From Heligmosomoides polygyrus polygyrus (lineage: Eukaryota; Nematoda; Chromadorea; Rhabditida; Heligmosomidae), in contig OX377204.1 of the NCBI GenBank assembly GCA_947396885.1, positions 39,083,975 through 39,147,974 on the forward strand: 64,000 nt of DNA. The letters are read 5' to 3'. Made by a program: the position numbers and the translations under genes. The number at the start of each line of letters is the position of its first letter. Position 1 is the stretch's first letter. Below are positions 1 to 12,335 of this stretch, piece by piece. The notes beneath the pieces were generated by a model. It had not been told where the DNA came from. It searched no databases and saw only the letters and a program-made list of their open reading frames with translations.

Positions 1-64
1 CCTTCATCACAATGTTCCGTCGAAGTAGAATGCGTGGTGCATCCTAAGAAAATTGATTAACGCC
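1..64 (+). repeat. Fragment of dispersed repeat family R (3' end)
   Basis: This stretch matches the 3' end of a repeat seen again near 5025-5172, 30600-30840, 52740-52985 and 57440-57690. The shared words are a CCGTCGAAGTAGAATGCG-type string followed by GATTAACGCC. All five copies lie in the same orientation. No coding potential is visible. The family identity is unknown to me; it is probably a non-autonomous element. Confidence 0.6.
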
Positions 65-794
65 AACCTTCTTCAGTCGACTTCAGAAGTTCTCATCGTC
101 GCCCTAAACCGTGCTAGTTCCTACGCCTGCTTTGACTTTCTAGCTCATGTTTCTGGAACAGCAAGATGTGATGGTTTTTCCCAGACGATTGATCGGTTTT
201 TCGTCGCTTTTACACATTGATTTTTAGAGCTTACAAATATATCTAGACGTCGAATTGCGCCGTATAATTCTCGCGACAGACCTTCTCTCTTCTATGACAA
301 ACAGCTTTCTATTGAGCAACTTAACCCCTTAAAGTCTTTTGTAGCTTGAGCTTCTCGCGAGGTATCAGCAGGCCTTCACTAACAACATTTCGACAATGCG
401 GCCTTCTTCAGAGCCTGAAAGGATAGATGCGATCAGTTGTGACCACCCCCTCGTCGCCACAACTACATATTCGGGCAGATGCACGAGGGGAAGGCACTTC
501 ACTCAGTCCTTTTGGCAACGACGAAGGTAAAATTGAAACTGCACTGTTTCACGGTGACTACAAACAGGGCCAGCGTATGAGATGACCTTTCTGTGGGGCT
601 TCCTTCCTGGGCAAGGCTACCGTGATTGCGTTTGTCTAGCGATGCCCTCCTCTTCCAGAACGGATCCCTCTATTCAGCATCACTTCGTGACAGCCTTTTT
701 GAACTCGTAGTCAGAAGATATCGAGTACTCCACCTTACAAGAGTTCAATTACATACGGAAGCTATGATGGCATCAGTTCCTACCAAGGCGTTTA
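65..794. other. No gene recognised
   Basis: Only short open frames without recognisable domains or splice signals are visible here. I see nothing to annotate between the repeat fragment and the mariner element. Confidence 0.4.
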
Positions 795-2058
795 TTGGGT
801 TGTTCAGAAAGTAATTACTATTTTTGAGCGTTTCACAAAAGTTACTTCCTCTTAATGAAGCAACATCAGTCAATGATATATTGCCCGTTTTGCTGAATTG
901 CCTTTTGCCATCTTTGTCGTAGTACCTCTCTCACAGAACTTCTAATCTTTCTCGGCTAAAAACAGGGCCACATAAGATCTGATATCTTAATCTTCCGTGA
1001 GGGTTTTCCCATTCAAGTAGTTCTGTAACGATCGGAATAAGTGGTAGCGCAGGATCAGGCGATGTGGCGGATATGGCATTAATTTCCAGCCAAGCTCCAA
1101 TAATTTTTTCCGAGTCGCCAAAGACGCATGAGACCTAGCACTGTCCTGGTAGAACACTACTCCTCTGCGATTCGCCAATTCTGGTCGCTTTTCCTTTATT
1201 GCTTCATCCAATTCCATCAGTTGTCGACAGTAGAGGTCCGAATTGACATTCTGTTTCTTTGGAAGCACTTCGAAATATATCACACTGTGGTTCCACCAAA
1301 TTGATAGCATGGCCTTAATTTGATGAAGACAAGCATTGGGCATCCTTTGAGCAGGTTCATCCGGTTTTGACCATGACCGTTTACGAGTGACATTATTGTA
1401 AACAAACCATTTTTCATCACCAGTTAGTACTGGCGTCAAAAATGGATAGTCTTTACTGCGTTTGAAGTGCAGGTCGCAGACGTTGATTCGTTGCGTCAAG
1501 TGGATTTCCTTCAAATCATGGGGCACCCAACACATCCAGCTTCTTTATCAGTCCAAGCTTCTTCATATCATTGTGAACTATTCCAATAAATGCGTTGGTC
1601 TTCTCAGCGAGCACTCGTACGGTTGTGTGGCGATCAGCTTCGATCAATGCCATCAAATGATCTTCATCGGTGCCTACTGGATGGACGGAACGTTGCTCAT
1701 CTTTAAGCGAAAATTGCTAGAACGAAGTTTCGCGAGACACTTTTCGCACTTCTGTGAAATGGCATCGACACCATGTGTTTCACATATATCGTAGAAAGTA
1801 TCAGCAGCTCTTCTGCCACTACGGAAGTAGAAAAGCAAGATGTGCCGAAAATGCTCCTTCTGAGATCTATGTTCAAACTAATCCTGAAAACAATAGTAAA
1901 GTTAAAAGTAATCTAATGGCAGTGCATGAATGCAAACGACACAAGTACAAGATATATACATATTTCAGATAAGAACAAATAACAGTGGCAAAAACGTTTC
2001 AAAACAAGCATTCAAAAATTTACCCTCTAAAATCGAAATTACTTTCTGAACAACACAA
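795..2058 (-). mobile_element. Degenerate mariner element with terminal inverted repeats
   Basis: The ends are inverted: the left end starts TTGGGTTGTTCAGAAAGTAA and the right end reads TTGTGTTGTTCAGAAAGTAA on the other strand. The left end is preceded by TA; the right flank is CA, a decayed TA. Total length is 1264 bp, normal for mariner. The transposase runs on the - strand. 1535-987 encodes the catalytic core with TGDEKWFVYNN (first Asp) and YQDSARSH (second Asp). The third-Asp motif usually read SPDLAPSD is destroyed (RLILR), and the N-terminal half (about 1535-1850) is in other frames with stops. It is a dead copy. Its TIR differs from that of the mariner at 29111, so it is a separate lineage. 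Confidence 0.88.
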
Positions 2059-2924
2059 CACATACTGAAAGAGAGTACTGCCTGCATGCAACGCGTCGGC
2101 TGGGGCCTACATCAGCCTAGTATTCTAATCCGGGCGTCTTTAATCTAGGTATGTAACGGTTCTACCACCGAGTGTTTCAAAGATGGCTCACTGGCGGCTC
2201 TCAGTAATGTGGGGTTCTCATTCTCTCCTGGTGATCTGTTTATAGAGCTGGTATTCAGTGAGTAGAGATGAGGCAACGTTTGACGCGGTAGTCGCAATCT
2301 GACGTGGTCCATCTTTTCAGGCTGTGAAGGAGGGGACAAGCGAAGTGTAGGGCTACAAAGTATTGAAGACAACTCGCGTGAAGCCCAAGGTTGAAAACGC
2401 TGACTGCCGACGAGGTTCCTAAAGAGTCGTACACAAGGTCGTCCTCTAGTCTCACCATGAGCTTAATTACTCTTGTAGGTTCTCCTATATTTCTATTTAT
2501 CGCATAATCAAACGTTTTATGGGCTAACCACTCTATGAGTAATCACCTATTATTTAGCATTCTTGTGGCATTTCGTGAAAATGTATCGCACGTATCACAA
2601 CTGTACCAACATTTATTCTCTTTTTTGCGTTTCTGGGAGTTTTCTACTACTTATTATTCGTTGTTGTGTGGTAATACTTCTCCAGCCTCAGGAGTGCTGG
2701 CAACACGTGCACCTCGTCCTATAGGATTCACTAACGCCGCGCCGTCCCTCATCTTTCTTTATGGATTTCAATCCTTCCACAGTTCCGTTAGGCTGTTGCT
2801 GTTCTTTTCGCTGTTCATTGAGTTTGCCGCTAATTCTCGATCGGGAGGAATGTCTCTTGCCTAAGGAGATCTGCTGAATCGTTTGGCTCTAAGAAGCCAC
2901 GGACTACGGCTCCCTCAATGTTTC
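2059..2924. other. Region upstream of the PGAP2-like gene; no gene recognised
   Basis: Several short frames overlap on both strands without domain resemblance. The stretch ends at the TTTCAG acceptor just upstream of the PGAP2-like start codon, so it may hold that gene's promoter, but no TATA box or other element stands out. Confidence 0.35.
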
Positions 2925-2934
2925 CGCTTTCAGG
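2925..2934 (+). promoter_or_regulatory. Candidate trans-splice (spliced-leader) acceptor
   Basis: The string CCGCTTTCAG ends at 2934, 13 bases before the ATG at 2948. A perfect TTTCAG this close to a start codon, with an in-frame TGA between them, is the usual arrangement of nematode SL1 trans-splicing. It could instead be a cis acceptor from an unseen 5' non-coding exon. Confidence 0.45.
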
Positions 2935-2947
2935 GTCGGTGTGAGCC

Positions 2948-3121
2948 ATGGTGGCGCTGCAGTTCCGTCGCGTCAGAGAGCCCAAGCTGCTGTGGATGAT
3001 GAGCATGCGGTCCATTTTTGTCTACTGCATGGGCTGTCCTATCTCAGCTCTACTGCTCTCTTTCGCCTTGGGCTCGGTATTCCATCCGCACGCACTATTC
3101 AGCTATGAGTGGACCTGTGGG
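2948..3121 (+). CDS. PGAP2/Frag1-family membrane protein, exon 1
   Basis: The exon encodes 58 residues beginning MVALQFRRVREPK. A hydrophobic segment (about residues 21-45) follows, then SVFHPHALFSYEWTCG. An in-frame TGA sits just upstream of the ATG, supporting this start. The donor is GGG|GTGGGC, phase 0. The layout (short cytosolic N-terminus, first membrane helix, then a lumenal segment ending in a Trp/Cys motif before LPSIS) is that of PGAP2, the Golgi protein acting on GPI-anchor lipid remodelling. Function is inferred from the family; the worm paralog could differ. Confidence 0.8.
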
Positions 3122-4333
3122 GTGGGCGTTCTGTCATGATTCAGTGATATCGGAAAAGTAGAATCAGTCTAGAATCCATGTCAAGCACTGCGTGCTTAGA
3201 ATAGGGTAGTACTGGTCTTATGTTCCATCGCCGATGCTGGTGATTGCACGAACCTCAAAGATGTAGTTCACAATGCAGGTTTATCCATATACTGGCTCTT
3301 CCAAATGTTCTTTTACATTTAAAACTTGTTATAGCAGCTACTTCTCTACAAAAACAAAGCAGTAGAAAAGCCAAGCGTTTTCTAACGGATTGTTTATGAA
3401 AGGTGTTCAAAGTTGCCATATCTGACAATACATTTTCGAAGACGGACTCGAGTATTATTGATGGCCACACACAGATCTACGGAGGTTTCGTCTCAGGCAC
3501 GCGTCAACACAGCTTTGAGCGAGGCTACTGAATCGCTTTTTCTTTCCGAGATTTCCTGTTCAAGAATCTCCATAGGATTAAAATCAGAAGAAATTAAGGG
3601 CCAAACATCTTGTCATCAAAATCCGGGAAACAGTACCACGCACAGAGCGATCGTCGATTTTGCTGGCCTGTCCTCCTGGATCCGCTGTCTCGAAAGGTCC
3701 AATTGCCACGATTTTTGGATATCCTTCAGCATATGCTGCTGGTAGTTTTCCGTCCTAACTTTGACGTTCCTGTGGATGAAAATGGTCTCATGACACAGCT
3801 TTAGTTGCTGCAGCCTAATTCCGTTCTTCTCCAAGGCTTCCTAACGTTGAGTTTCTCTAGCACTATTAGTATTGAGCGCACTGCACTGGACTTCAATCTT
3901 CTTCCAAAACTCTCTTAATATTTTCCGGGGTGGCTGTAGTTAAGTGCAGATGAAGTGCTTGAACTGAATAGAACTGGTGTTCTGAAGCTCCGAAGATGGC
4001 CATTCTTGGGCACACGAGTGTTTTTGCGCTGTCCGAGTTCGTTCGCACAAGTTGTCAGTTGCAACTCCAGTGTGGCGGTGCAACCTCTTTCGTTGTAACT
4101 CTAAAACTCAGCGTACCCATTAAAAGGAAGAACTATTCGAATCAAATTTTTCCAGTCATCCGTAGTGCACAACACTTAACAAGCTTTCTTATAGGAAAGC
4201 CAGAGCAACTAAAAAGCGTTTGGAATATAGCAGCCCTGCCACAGATTTTACTAGCTGTGTACAGTCCATGGTTTCGAAATCAATTAAGTTCGAGCAATTT
4301 AGCGAGCAACGCTTCAAGTTTCATTCAGTTCAG
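3122..4333 (+). other. PGAP2-like intron 1
   Basis: This 1.2-kb stretch lies between two phase-compatible splice sites. Short frames on both strands have no domain resemblance and no transposon ends are obvious. Confidence 0.5.
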
Positions 4334-4448
4334 ACAGTTCATCTGCCATCGATTTCACGAGTGATCAACATGCCTCTGGAGCGAACCATTGTTCAAGTAC
4401 TTCTACTCTTCTCTGTCCCGCTCCGACTCATCGTGCTGCTCAAACATT
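4334..4448 (+). CDS. PGAP2/Frag1-family membrane protein, exon 2
   Basis: The exon is 115 bp, acceptor CAGTTCAG|ACA and donor CATT|GTAAGG (phase 0 in, phase 1 out). It encodes TVHLPSISRVINMPLER, followed by the hydrophobic helix TIVQVLLLFSVPLRLIVLL. The LPSIS..I...PxR sequence after the first membrane helix is the most recognisable signature of PGAP2 proteins. A neighbouring acceptor (GACAG|TT) would break the phase, which is why this start was chosen. Confidence 0.88.
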
Positions 4449-4505
4449 GTAAGGCTTTCCTAGAAATGGTCGTGCAATCCGCACTAGAGAACCTACCTAT
4501 TGCAG

Positions 4506-4634
4506 GGCTGGAGTATTCTGTCATAGACCAATCTCGGTGGTTCGTGCTGGTGAGAAGGTTGATGGTGCTTTGCGGAGCAGCCGATGTGCTCTTTCTCAGT
4601 TTGCTGTCGACTATAGGAGAGCGCGAAAACGGAG
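4506..4634 (+). CDS. PGAP2/Frag1-family membrane protein, exon 3
   Basis: The exon is 129 bp after a 57-bp intron (nematode size), acceptor ATTGCAG|GG and donor GGAG|GTAAGC, phase 1 in and out. It encodes LEYSVIDQSRWFVLVRRLMV, then a helix containing ADVLFLSLLSTIGEREN. This corresponds to the third membrane helix and the short loop ending in the acidic GERE-type motif of the family. It joins exon 2 with a Trp codon split across the junction. Confidence 0.88.
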
Positions 4635-5024
4635 GTAAGCTCAACTGCCCTTTCTTGTCGAATGTTGGCGTCGAACATTTTCAAAGCGACCAACGATCGA
4701 TAGTTTAACCGATGTTTGTTAGCCAATTTTTAATAAGAGCGCTAGTCATTCAGAGTTTTCAAACCGTTCACTAGACGACTAGATGTGATGACTGATTACG
4801 GAGGTTTCAGAGACGTTGATCATTTTTTGCTGAACCATCCCTATCTCAGCCATTGTTCGGTACTACTACTGTCGGTTGCTCATTTTCAATCTATGACGCT
4901 AAAGTCTGCGAGTAGAAGAGCAGACGGAGGATGCGTTGGTGGTCGCGTTCACCTGATTCCAGCCTTTGCTCGGTTTCCAAACCTTCTACGCATTCATAGT
5001 CGATGCACCATATTTAGCAAATAA

Positions 5025-5172
5025 ATCAAAGGATAAATCACTTATATGTCCATCGGCTATCCATTGCAAGTCATTGGCTGGACTAAACATGCAATCAAAT
5101 TTCGTCCACGACATCCCGTCGATGTCGATGCATGGCGCATTCCAAAATGGGCTGATTAACGCTGTTTTTTAT
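5025..5172 (+). repeat. Dispersed repeat family R copy
   Basis: This copy carries the family words CATTGCAAGTCATTGGC and CCACGACATCCCGTCGATG and ends in GATTAACGC. It is moderately diverged from the copies at 57440 and 30600 and in the same orientation. Confidence 0.6.
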
Positions 5173-6347
5173 CTTATCCTTCTTATCTTCTTCTCTATCT
5201 AATCTCATTTTATCCTATGTGTTTGAAGTGGGAGTAATTCCTTCGCGGCAATGTCAGACAGTGCTGTCGTCGGCTTATATGCCGCATCGGTCAACTTCAG
5301 GCGACGCTAGACGAAAACGGAACAATTTTTGGATTCAGAGCTTGATGGATCAATTATTGCTCATCATTACACTTTACCCAATTGATAGATGAAGTGGCTA
5401 CTTGGTTCAGCCTTGTTCTAAAATTGGCACTATGTAGTGTTCCATTCGAGGAGGCAATAGCGGTTATTCAAAACAGCGATCGCACACCCCCTTCCTGGAT
5501 GTCGAACGTGTTTGACACGGCTGGCGCTGTTCTGATTGGGTAACGAGTTTCTGCCTCCCAATGTAGTCCACATTATTGACTAATATTCATGAATTCTTAT
5601 CTTAAACTCCTTTGCGATCAGCTAAGTGCAGAGTTTCCGTTTCCGAGCTCATAGTTCTGGTTTCCTTTCCTTCCTTCTTGCTCTCCTATTATTTGCTCGA
5701 AGGGTGGCAGACATAGAAAAACACGCATAATACAAACATAATGAGAACACAACAAACAGTAAGCGCAAAAAAAAACAGCAACGTTTCTTGGCCAATCCTA
5801 AGCTCTGATTACAGCCATCACTTACATAACAATTTGAAAGGATTTTCCACTCGCTTCGTCTTGAATTTTCTGGCTAACCAAATTCAAACGACTGTGGGCT
5901 ACTTTTGTTCAGCGAAGTGGTCGCCGGTTCGAAGCGAAGTTCGACTTACTGGTGTACACGACCAATTATTTCGTTGTTCCAACCTAGCACAGTTGATCTG
6001 ACTCTCTTGTAAATGGCGGATAGCTGTTGCCAATTGCACTTCCAGATCTACACGTCGCGCTCTTCGCCGGATTTGCTGCCTCCACCTACATCTATTTCGT
6101 CTCGATCTGCCTGTTGACGAAGTGGACCTCAGACAGCTCCCCATCGGTTTGACATTATCCTTTCATACACCACATATACTTTCCCTAAATACGTCTTCCC
6201 ACCCAACACGTACAAGCCCTGTAAGTTAAGAAGCCGAATCAATTTGAGCTTCCCAAATGATCTTCGTAGATTAGTTGGAAAGCTCGCGCAAGTTCGTACT
6301 GAAATCATGTCCATCGGCAGAGACACACAGGATCACCAAAAGGAATA

Positions 6348-6779
6348 GAGGGTGTCTCAAAAAATCGTATGCGCTTTTCGACTAATCGTAATTCTTATCT
6401 CAGTACAATATTCCCTTCTTCTTCCTCTAATGCGCCATGCACTGGACCAGCGTTTCGCGAAGATTATTTGATCAACAGGCACTTCACCTTTTATAAATTT
6501 ATTTCCATGGAGCCCTAGCCGACAGAGCGGCCAGCTGACAATGGTTATGACAAGGACCGATGTTCCCAAACTGATATCGAACGTTTATTCGGCTTACGTT
6601 TCGGCGTAACCGCCTTCTTTAGAGCCTGGAAAAGACAAGGGGAGTTAGAGAAATTACCCGTCCAAGAGTCATTTCAAGTTTCTGCCATCTCAAACGCTAA
6701 AGGGAGAAAGAGACGAACCGCGAGGAGGAAAGCCCAACTGACCTTACGTAAGCAGCCGAGAGGCTATTGAGACACCCTG
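6348..6779. mobile_element. MITE-like element with GAGGGTGTCTCAA ends
   Basis: The left end reads GAGGGTGTCTCAA after a TA; the right end, on the other strand, reads CAGGGTGTCTCAA. The 432-bp interior has no transposase, so this would be a non-autonomous DNA transposon, perhaps Tc1/mariner-related judging from the TA on the left. The right-hand target site is not clean, so the outer boundary is approximate. Confidence 0.55.
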
Positions 6780-6915
6780 TGGATGGAGATAAATGTGGAT
6801 GAATGAGGTCCTTCCTTCGGGTCAGTCCCTCAGCGACCTTTTAGCTGGCGGGTCAAGATCACAGAGGTCGTCAAATAGAGCCAACTCCTGGAATATGGCC
6901 ACCCGTTCCCCTTTA

Positions 6916-9502
6916 TTAGCGATTGGGGAGTTCTTGAACGCAACACAGCGCTTCCAGGACCTTGTGCATTGCGATGTCGACCTCGCGAGCCAGAATCGTT
7001 ACCGCCACTCCAACCACTGCGCCACTATGACCTCGCAGCTTGTGCTCCCCCAAGGGTGTGCTGACTTTGCACTTGTTGAGCCCATCCACATGCTCCTTCA
7101 CCCTTACCCTAAATGGTTTGCCCGTCTCACCAATGCATTTCTCCTAACATTCAATGCAAGTAATGAGGTATACTGTTCCCGAAACCCTACAGTCGCCTTC
7201 CCTGCCGAATGGGCAGACAACGCAAGAGGGCATTTCACAAGCGCAGTCATAAAGACGGTTCCTTACCAGTTACGCCTTGAGATTAGCCGGAGGCACCTCA
7301 ACGACCCTAACGATGTCACCCAGGTCAGCCTTACGAGCGCATTCCCGTACTTGAGCACTGAGAGCGTCCGAGATAAAAGGTACCGTGAAGGCGATTTGAC
7401 CACGCAATTTGGGCATGTTGTGCGCAACATACCCGTTGGATAAGGCAATGCGAGATGCGATTTCCCTAGATGAGGACTTGAACTCGCTATTCGAGGACAC
7501 CAGAGCAGCTGTTTGGAACATATTCCGAACAATGGCCCTCTTAGTACTATATGGGTGTGCGGAACGATAGTGCACAATGATGTTCTTGTTGCTGGGCTTC
7601 CGGTACCACCTAGTTTGGAAGATATTCCTAGAGAGACGAATTTCCACGTTGAGGAACGGCAACCAGTGACTTGTCGGCTTCTCCTTGTGAACTTAATATG
7701 CTCAGCCTGATGGCTAAGCAACTCGAAGCGGGGATCCATTTCGCTCTGCGTTGGACATACGATGAAACAGTCATCTATATAACGACAATACAGCAAAGGT
7801 CTGCGTTCCATTACGGGTCTCTCTATTTTTGACATGTACGCTATAGCTAGCACCGAAGCCAAGCGTTGACCCATAGCTAGGCCTCTAACCTGCCTGTAGT
7901 ACTGTTTAGACCACTTGAATATGTTGCACTGAAGGCACTCGTCTATGAGCACCATTATTTGAGCAATGTTGAGTCCAAAAAGGGCTAGCTGGACCTCATG
8001 CTCAACAAGGATCTCGTGTACCGCTTGCATGGCATCGCCTTTGGAGACATTTGTGTACAACGACGTGACGTCAAACGACTCCATCACGCAGGTATCTTCT
8101 ACGTTAGTCTCCCGGAGCTTATCCAAAAGGGCGCTGGTGTTAGGAAGGTGAGCTGGAATGAACCGTAGTAGCTTCGTAAGAACCAAGTTCAGCAGCCAAG
8201 ATATATGGTCTGCAGGACCACCAATGCCACTTATGATGGGCCTAACCTTAAACAGCGAAGGATCGCTAAGAGCACACCTGGTGGCAACTTATGGGTCCTG
8301 ATAAGATGGGTCCTGATAAGAACATACAAGACCGAGCAGACGGGATGCTCACACTTCAGCCGCGCTGTAATGCTCCTAGGGAGGTTTGCTGACTTTGTAA
8401 CCTCAACCCACTTTCGGTTTAGACGGCGGAACTGTTTACTAAATTCTTCAGGAGTGGACTGACAGTAGACGGTGCTGTCCTGGAGGTGGAGCATGGTAAT
8501 ACTCCTATCAAGTTCGTGCGGTAGCACCACAAACTCGCCTCCCTTATCACTAACGCCCACTTTAATTGCTCCTGAAGCCATCAAGTTCCGGATCTCCCTC
8601 AGACCTCTACCCTGATCAACGGTGAGATTTGGAGTCATCCGCCCTGCCACGTTTCCCTGCAGAACTGTGAGTAAGGAGGTGGCCAATATGCGGAACTTCT
8701 TATCGATCGCCCAGTTTGGCTCCTGCGCACAGAGAAACGAACTAGGGAAAGGCGGGGGCGGAATTGCCGCGATGTTCGCGGTACCCAGCTGATCGCCTTG
8801 CGCATCGATTTTTGCCTTGCAGCGCAATTGATCCCGTAGCCTCTGCAGGCTGCCTACGAATTTACGCGCTACGCCATGCGACAAGCGCTGACTAGGAGCG
8901 AAACTGGGGCCCATCTCCAGTGCGGCAAGTGCCTCGCGCGACAGGGAGACATCGCCTAGGACAGTGACCCTCTGGAAGCACTCATCACCCACACCCTGAC
9001 CGAGGACAGAAGAGATGACATGGGTCGAGGGGTTGCCCTGCCCGCGGTTGCTCTTTCCACCCATTAACTCCTGAAAGTTTCGCTGCAACTTTACTTTAAC
9101 TCTGGAACGGATAAGATCACAAACTCCTCTCGACTCACCCACCATTCTCTTCCAAAGGACGGAAGGCAGAAAACGTTCACAGCATATCCCTTTCGACACA
9201 CACTTGTTTAACAGTCTATACACATCGTTCTGCTTGCTCCTAATCGCCATCCTCAAGATATGCAGTTCGATCTTCTCAATCTGCTTGTCGTCCACTGTGC
9301 GGCCGCATAACTTGTGCAATTCCTTTCCGCGAATGAACCGAGGAATCACGCCGTGTTGCAGGCACCGCTTGAGAAAGTGGGTACCTTGTCTGGCTAAGAC
9401 AATTTTCTGTCTTAGAGACAAGGCCTCCATCACCAGTCGTGAATATGTCGCTGGTACGTCACGTAAGATATTCCATGTGCGACTGTCCTTGAATCTTGGC
9501 AT
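6916..9502 (-). mobile_element. Penelope-like retroelement (RT plus GIY-YIG), inactivated
   Basis: Reading down the - strand: an N-terminal region (9502-8231, 423 codons) with SDKGGEFVV; then the RT core (about 8256-7600) with RPIISG, ESFDVTSLYTNV, GLAMGQRLASVLA and the catalytic box YIDD at 7781-7770; then TRWYRKPSN; then a cysteine motif CVVCPFGREGDC and a GIY-YIG nuclease (GTVYLITC ... CIGETGKPFRVRVKEH), stopping at 6916-6918. This order, RT then C-terminal GIY-YIG, defines Penelope-like elements. Breaks are a frameshift near 8270, another near 7640, and in-frame stops at 7270-7272 and 7144-7146. A 15-bp tandem duplication repeats LIRTH next to the first frameshift. It is almost complete but not functional. 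Confidence 0.88.
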
Positions 9503-9656
9503 GTCTTAGAACAGTATGGCAGGTAGTCGTCGAGCTGTCGGAACCTCGTGAATTTTGCGGTGAATAAATCACACGTAGTGATACTTGTGTCAAGAGTGTC
9601 TAAAATGTAAGGCTTTCAAGTTGTCCGGGAAATATTTCTCGCAGTGAAGAGGACTG

Positions 9657-9757
9657 GTGATGGGACAGCGCTTAGCTCCAACCCTAGCGATCCGCTTCAT
9701 GAGCAGAGTTGAACGACCAGCACTGGACCGTCTTCCCATAACGTACAGTACGCAGGC
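9657..9757 (+). pseudogene. Penelope-like RT fragment, opposite orientation
   Basis: About 33 codons read VMGQRLAPTLAIRFMSRVER and onward, matching the GLAMGQRLASVLAIAYMSKIE block of the element at 6916-9502 but on the + strand. It ends before the YIDD box. This is a short fossil of a related copy. Confidence 0.7.
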
Positions 9758-10582
9758 ATTAAGCACTCAACCAATTGACTTTGTGTCGCAAAATCGCGTT
9801 TTTTGCATCGCATCAGATAACTTTTCTCAAGTTGATTCTCTCACAGAAAATTACAAAGCCTTTTATCTTCATCCCTTCTGTCATTTGGCATGCGAACGCC
9901 ATTTAAGAGTTGACGGAAGCCCGAAAAACTTCAGCGAAAATAAGTGAGCTTTTAATTGTCTTCATCGGACCCACATCCGTCGTTGAATCTCGCTTAATTG
10001 CCCTCTGGCAGAAATGGATCTGTTCACTTAAAATTTAAAAACTTCGGTTTTAACAAAAAGTGATTTCATGCTGTGTTTCGGGTTCCTCTCGTTATGGCGA
10101 TATATTTGACGCCAAGTGCAGAGAAGCTATCCTTTTTAAGATTTGTTCCCTCTCAATCGTAATTTTCTCCCATTTTTGACTAGTGTTTCAGGTTATTCCT
10201 GACATAGTCTAGATCAGACAGTTACTCAGGTTGTGTGCGACAGAAAAAAAGTGATAAAAAGAATCAAGTCGGTTGTTCACTTACTGAACTTTCAAGGATG
10301 CAAACTTTCACTGTAATTTACTACTGGCATTTTGTGGTCGATAAATGAAAATAGGAGTTGTCGCTTATGCATTTGCGTGGGCAGATGCAATGTGTACAAG
10401 TAATAAGAAGCCTGCTGGTCGCATGAGCCGGATTCAGCACCTCAAAAACAGAATTTTCGTTGGGAATATAACAGCATATTACTTCAAAGGTCACGAGCAC
10501 AACTACCACAGAACCCTGTGCAGGTCTAGAGGTGGAGAATTTAAGCTGTAAGTCATTAGGTAATACGGTCTTTTGTATAGCT

Positions 10583-12335
10583 GTATCACCTGTATCACCT
10601 GTCATTCCGTTCATCATCGACTTGCTCGAGCGGGCACCAGCAGCGTCTCCAGTCGTCCCTGTCACGTGCCAGAATGCTCCAATGGATCCTTCTCGCTCGG
10701 GGGACACGAAGGGAGTCATGTCGATCGTTCAGAGCTTTCGCGAAGAAGTCCGACCAACGCGCTGGTGGGCGTCCTGGTGTTCTCTTGACATCCCCGAAAT
10801 GCGATTGGTGACTGCTGTCGTCCAGGAGGTGTCTGCGAGGCGCATTACGTGGATGGCCCACCTCATTTTCGACGAGCTGGCCGAGTTTCTGATCTTCGAG
10901 CGTCGACAAGGCTCGGAACTGCGGAGGGTTTTTTTTACTTGCCTGAGTCATGTCACTCCGAGCATCATCTTCTCCATTCGACGCTGCGCGACGCTGATCG
11001 TGTGTTCATACTGCTTTTGTACAGCTCAGGTCTCTCTGGTATATTAGAGCAAAAAGAACGGTAAAGTAGAATAGGTGGGCACGGAGTAGGACGCTCTTCG
11101 TCTTCTTCACGACTTCTTCGCCGCTCTTGAAGGCTCATCAAGCCGCTCTTTCCTTCTGCTCAGCTCCGGCGCTAGGTCGTTGGACATACTGACTTGGCGA
11201 CCCAGATACACGTAGTTGGAGCATTCGGAGATGTTCGTTCCGTTGAGCGAGAATGAGCATCAGAAACTCGTCCGTTCCTCATGAACATCGTCTTCGTAAG
11301 ATTCAGCTGCAGTCCAACGTTCCCACATACGCGATCGAAGTCGGCCAGCATTCACTCCGCCTGGCTGATGTTCGGTGTTATGAACACGATGTCGTCAGCG
11401 AAGCGAAGATGGTGCAGCTGCCGGCCGTCGACCTTCACTCTCATGTCTTCCCATTACAGTTCGCGCATGACATTTTCGAGGGTGGCGCTGAATACTTCGG
11501 GGATATGGTATCCCTTTGCCGAACCCCTCTTTTCACGTCGATGACGACGTCGTTGTAGAATGGAGAGATCTTGGTCGTGAATCCACTGTACAGCTTTCGA
11601 AGGACTCTGATGTACTGAGTAGGAACGCCCTGAGTGAGCAGGGCTTCGAGGACCGCTTCAGTCTCGACGGAGTCGAATGCCTTCTTTAGGTCGATGAACG
11701 TAAGGCACAGCGGCAGCTTGTACTCTCGCGACACTTCGATGAGCTTCGTAATGGTGTGTATGTGGTCGATCGTGCTGAATCCTCTCCGAAACCCTGCTTG
11801 CTCGCGGGGCTGTCCTTCGTCCAGCGTTCTGCTAACCCCATTCAGGATGACTCGAGTGAACAGCTTGTAGACTGCGGACAGCAGGCAGATCGGGCGATAG
11901 TTGCCAATGTCGTGCACGTCTCCCTTCTTGTACAGCAAGACGGTCTTGCTGGTCTTCCACTGGGATGGAACCTTCCACTCCGACAGGTAGCGCAAGAAGA
12001 GCCGCGCCAGGGTGTTGATGAGCGCTGGCGGTAGGTTCTTCAGGTGTTCGGGTCTGATCCTGTCGAGACCGGGTGCTGTACGTTTCTTCACCAACGAAAT
12101 GGGGTGTCCAAACGCGGAAGGGAGAACTGAGGGGACGACACATCCATCCTGCGGAAGATGGAGCGGGTGGACCTAGCTATCGAAGAGATCGGAGTAGAAA
12201 TCGTGGACGACCTTCTCCATGGTACTTCTGGAAGAGGGGACGGTTCCTTCAAAAGGGCGGAAAGTGGTCATCTTGGTCTTCATATTGGCAAAGTTCCGTA
12301 GGCATTGTGATGCTCAACCCCACTGCAGCCTTAGG
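10583..12335 (-). mobile_element. 5'-truncated RTE retrotransposon (RT and C-terminal part)
   Basis: Collinear with the 3' half of the full-length RTE at 53659-57076. It contains the RT core (KKRTAPGLDRIRPEHLKNLP, FIDLKKAFDSVE, GVRQRDTISP) at 12094-11441 and the C-terminal region down to 10600. The 3' end on the - strand is a GGTGATACA repeat, as in the intact copy. The reading frame is broken several times (around 11430, 11140 and 10950). Homology stops abruptly near 12335, the hallmark of incomplete reverse transcription. It sits in intron 3, just upstream of exon 4 of the PGAP2-like gene. Confidence 0.85.

Noticed and set aside
4785..4960. Possible continuation exon of the PGAP2-like gene after GGTTTCAG at 4800
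   Set aside because: The phase-1 reading hits a TGA after a few codons and the open frame needs phase 2, which exon 3 does not provide.
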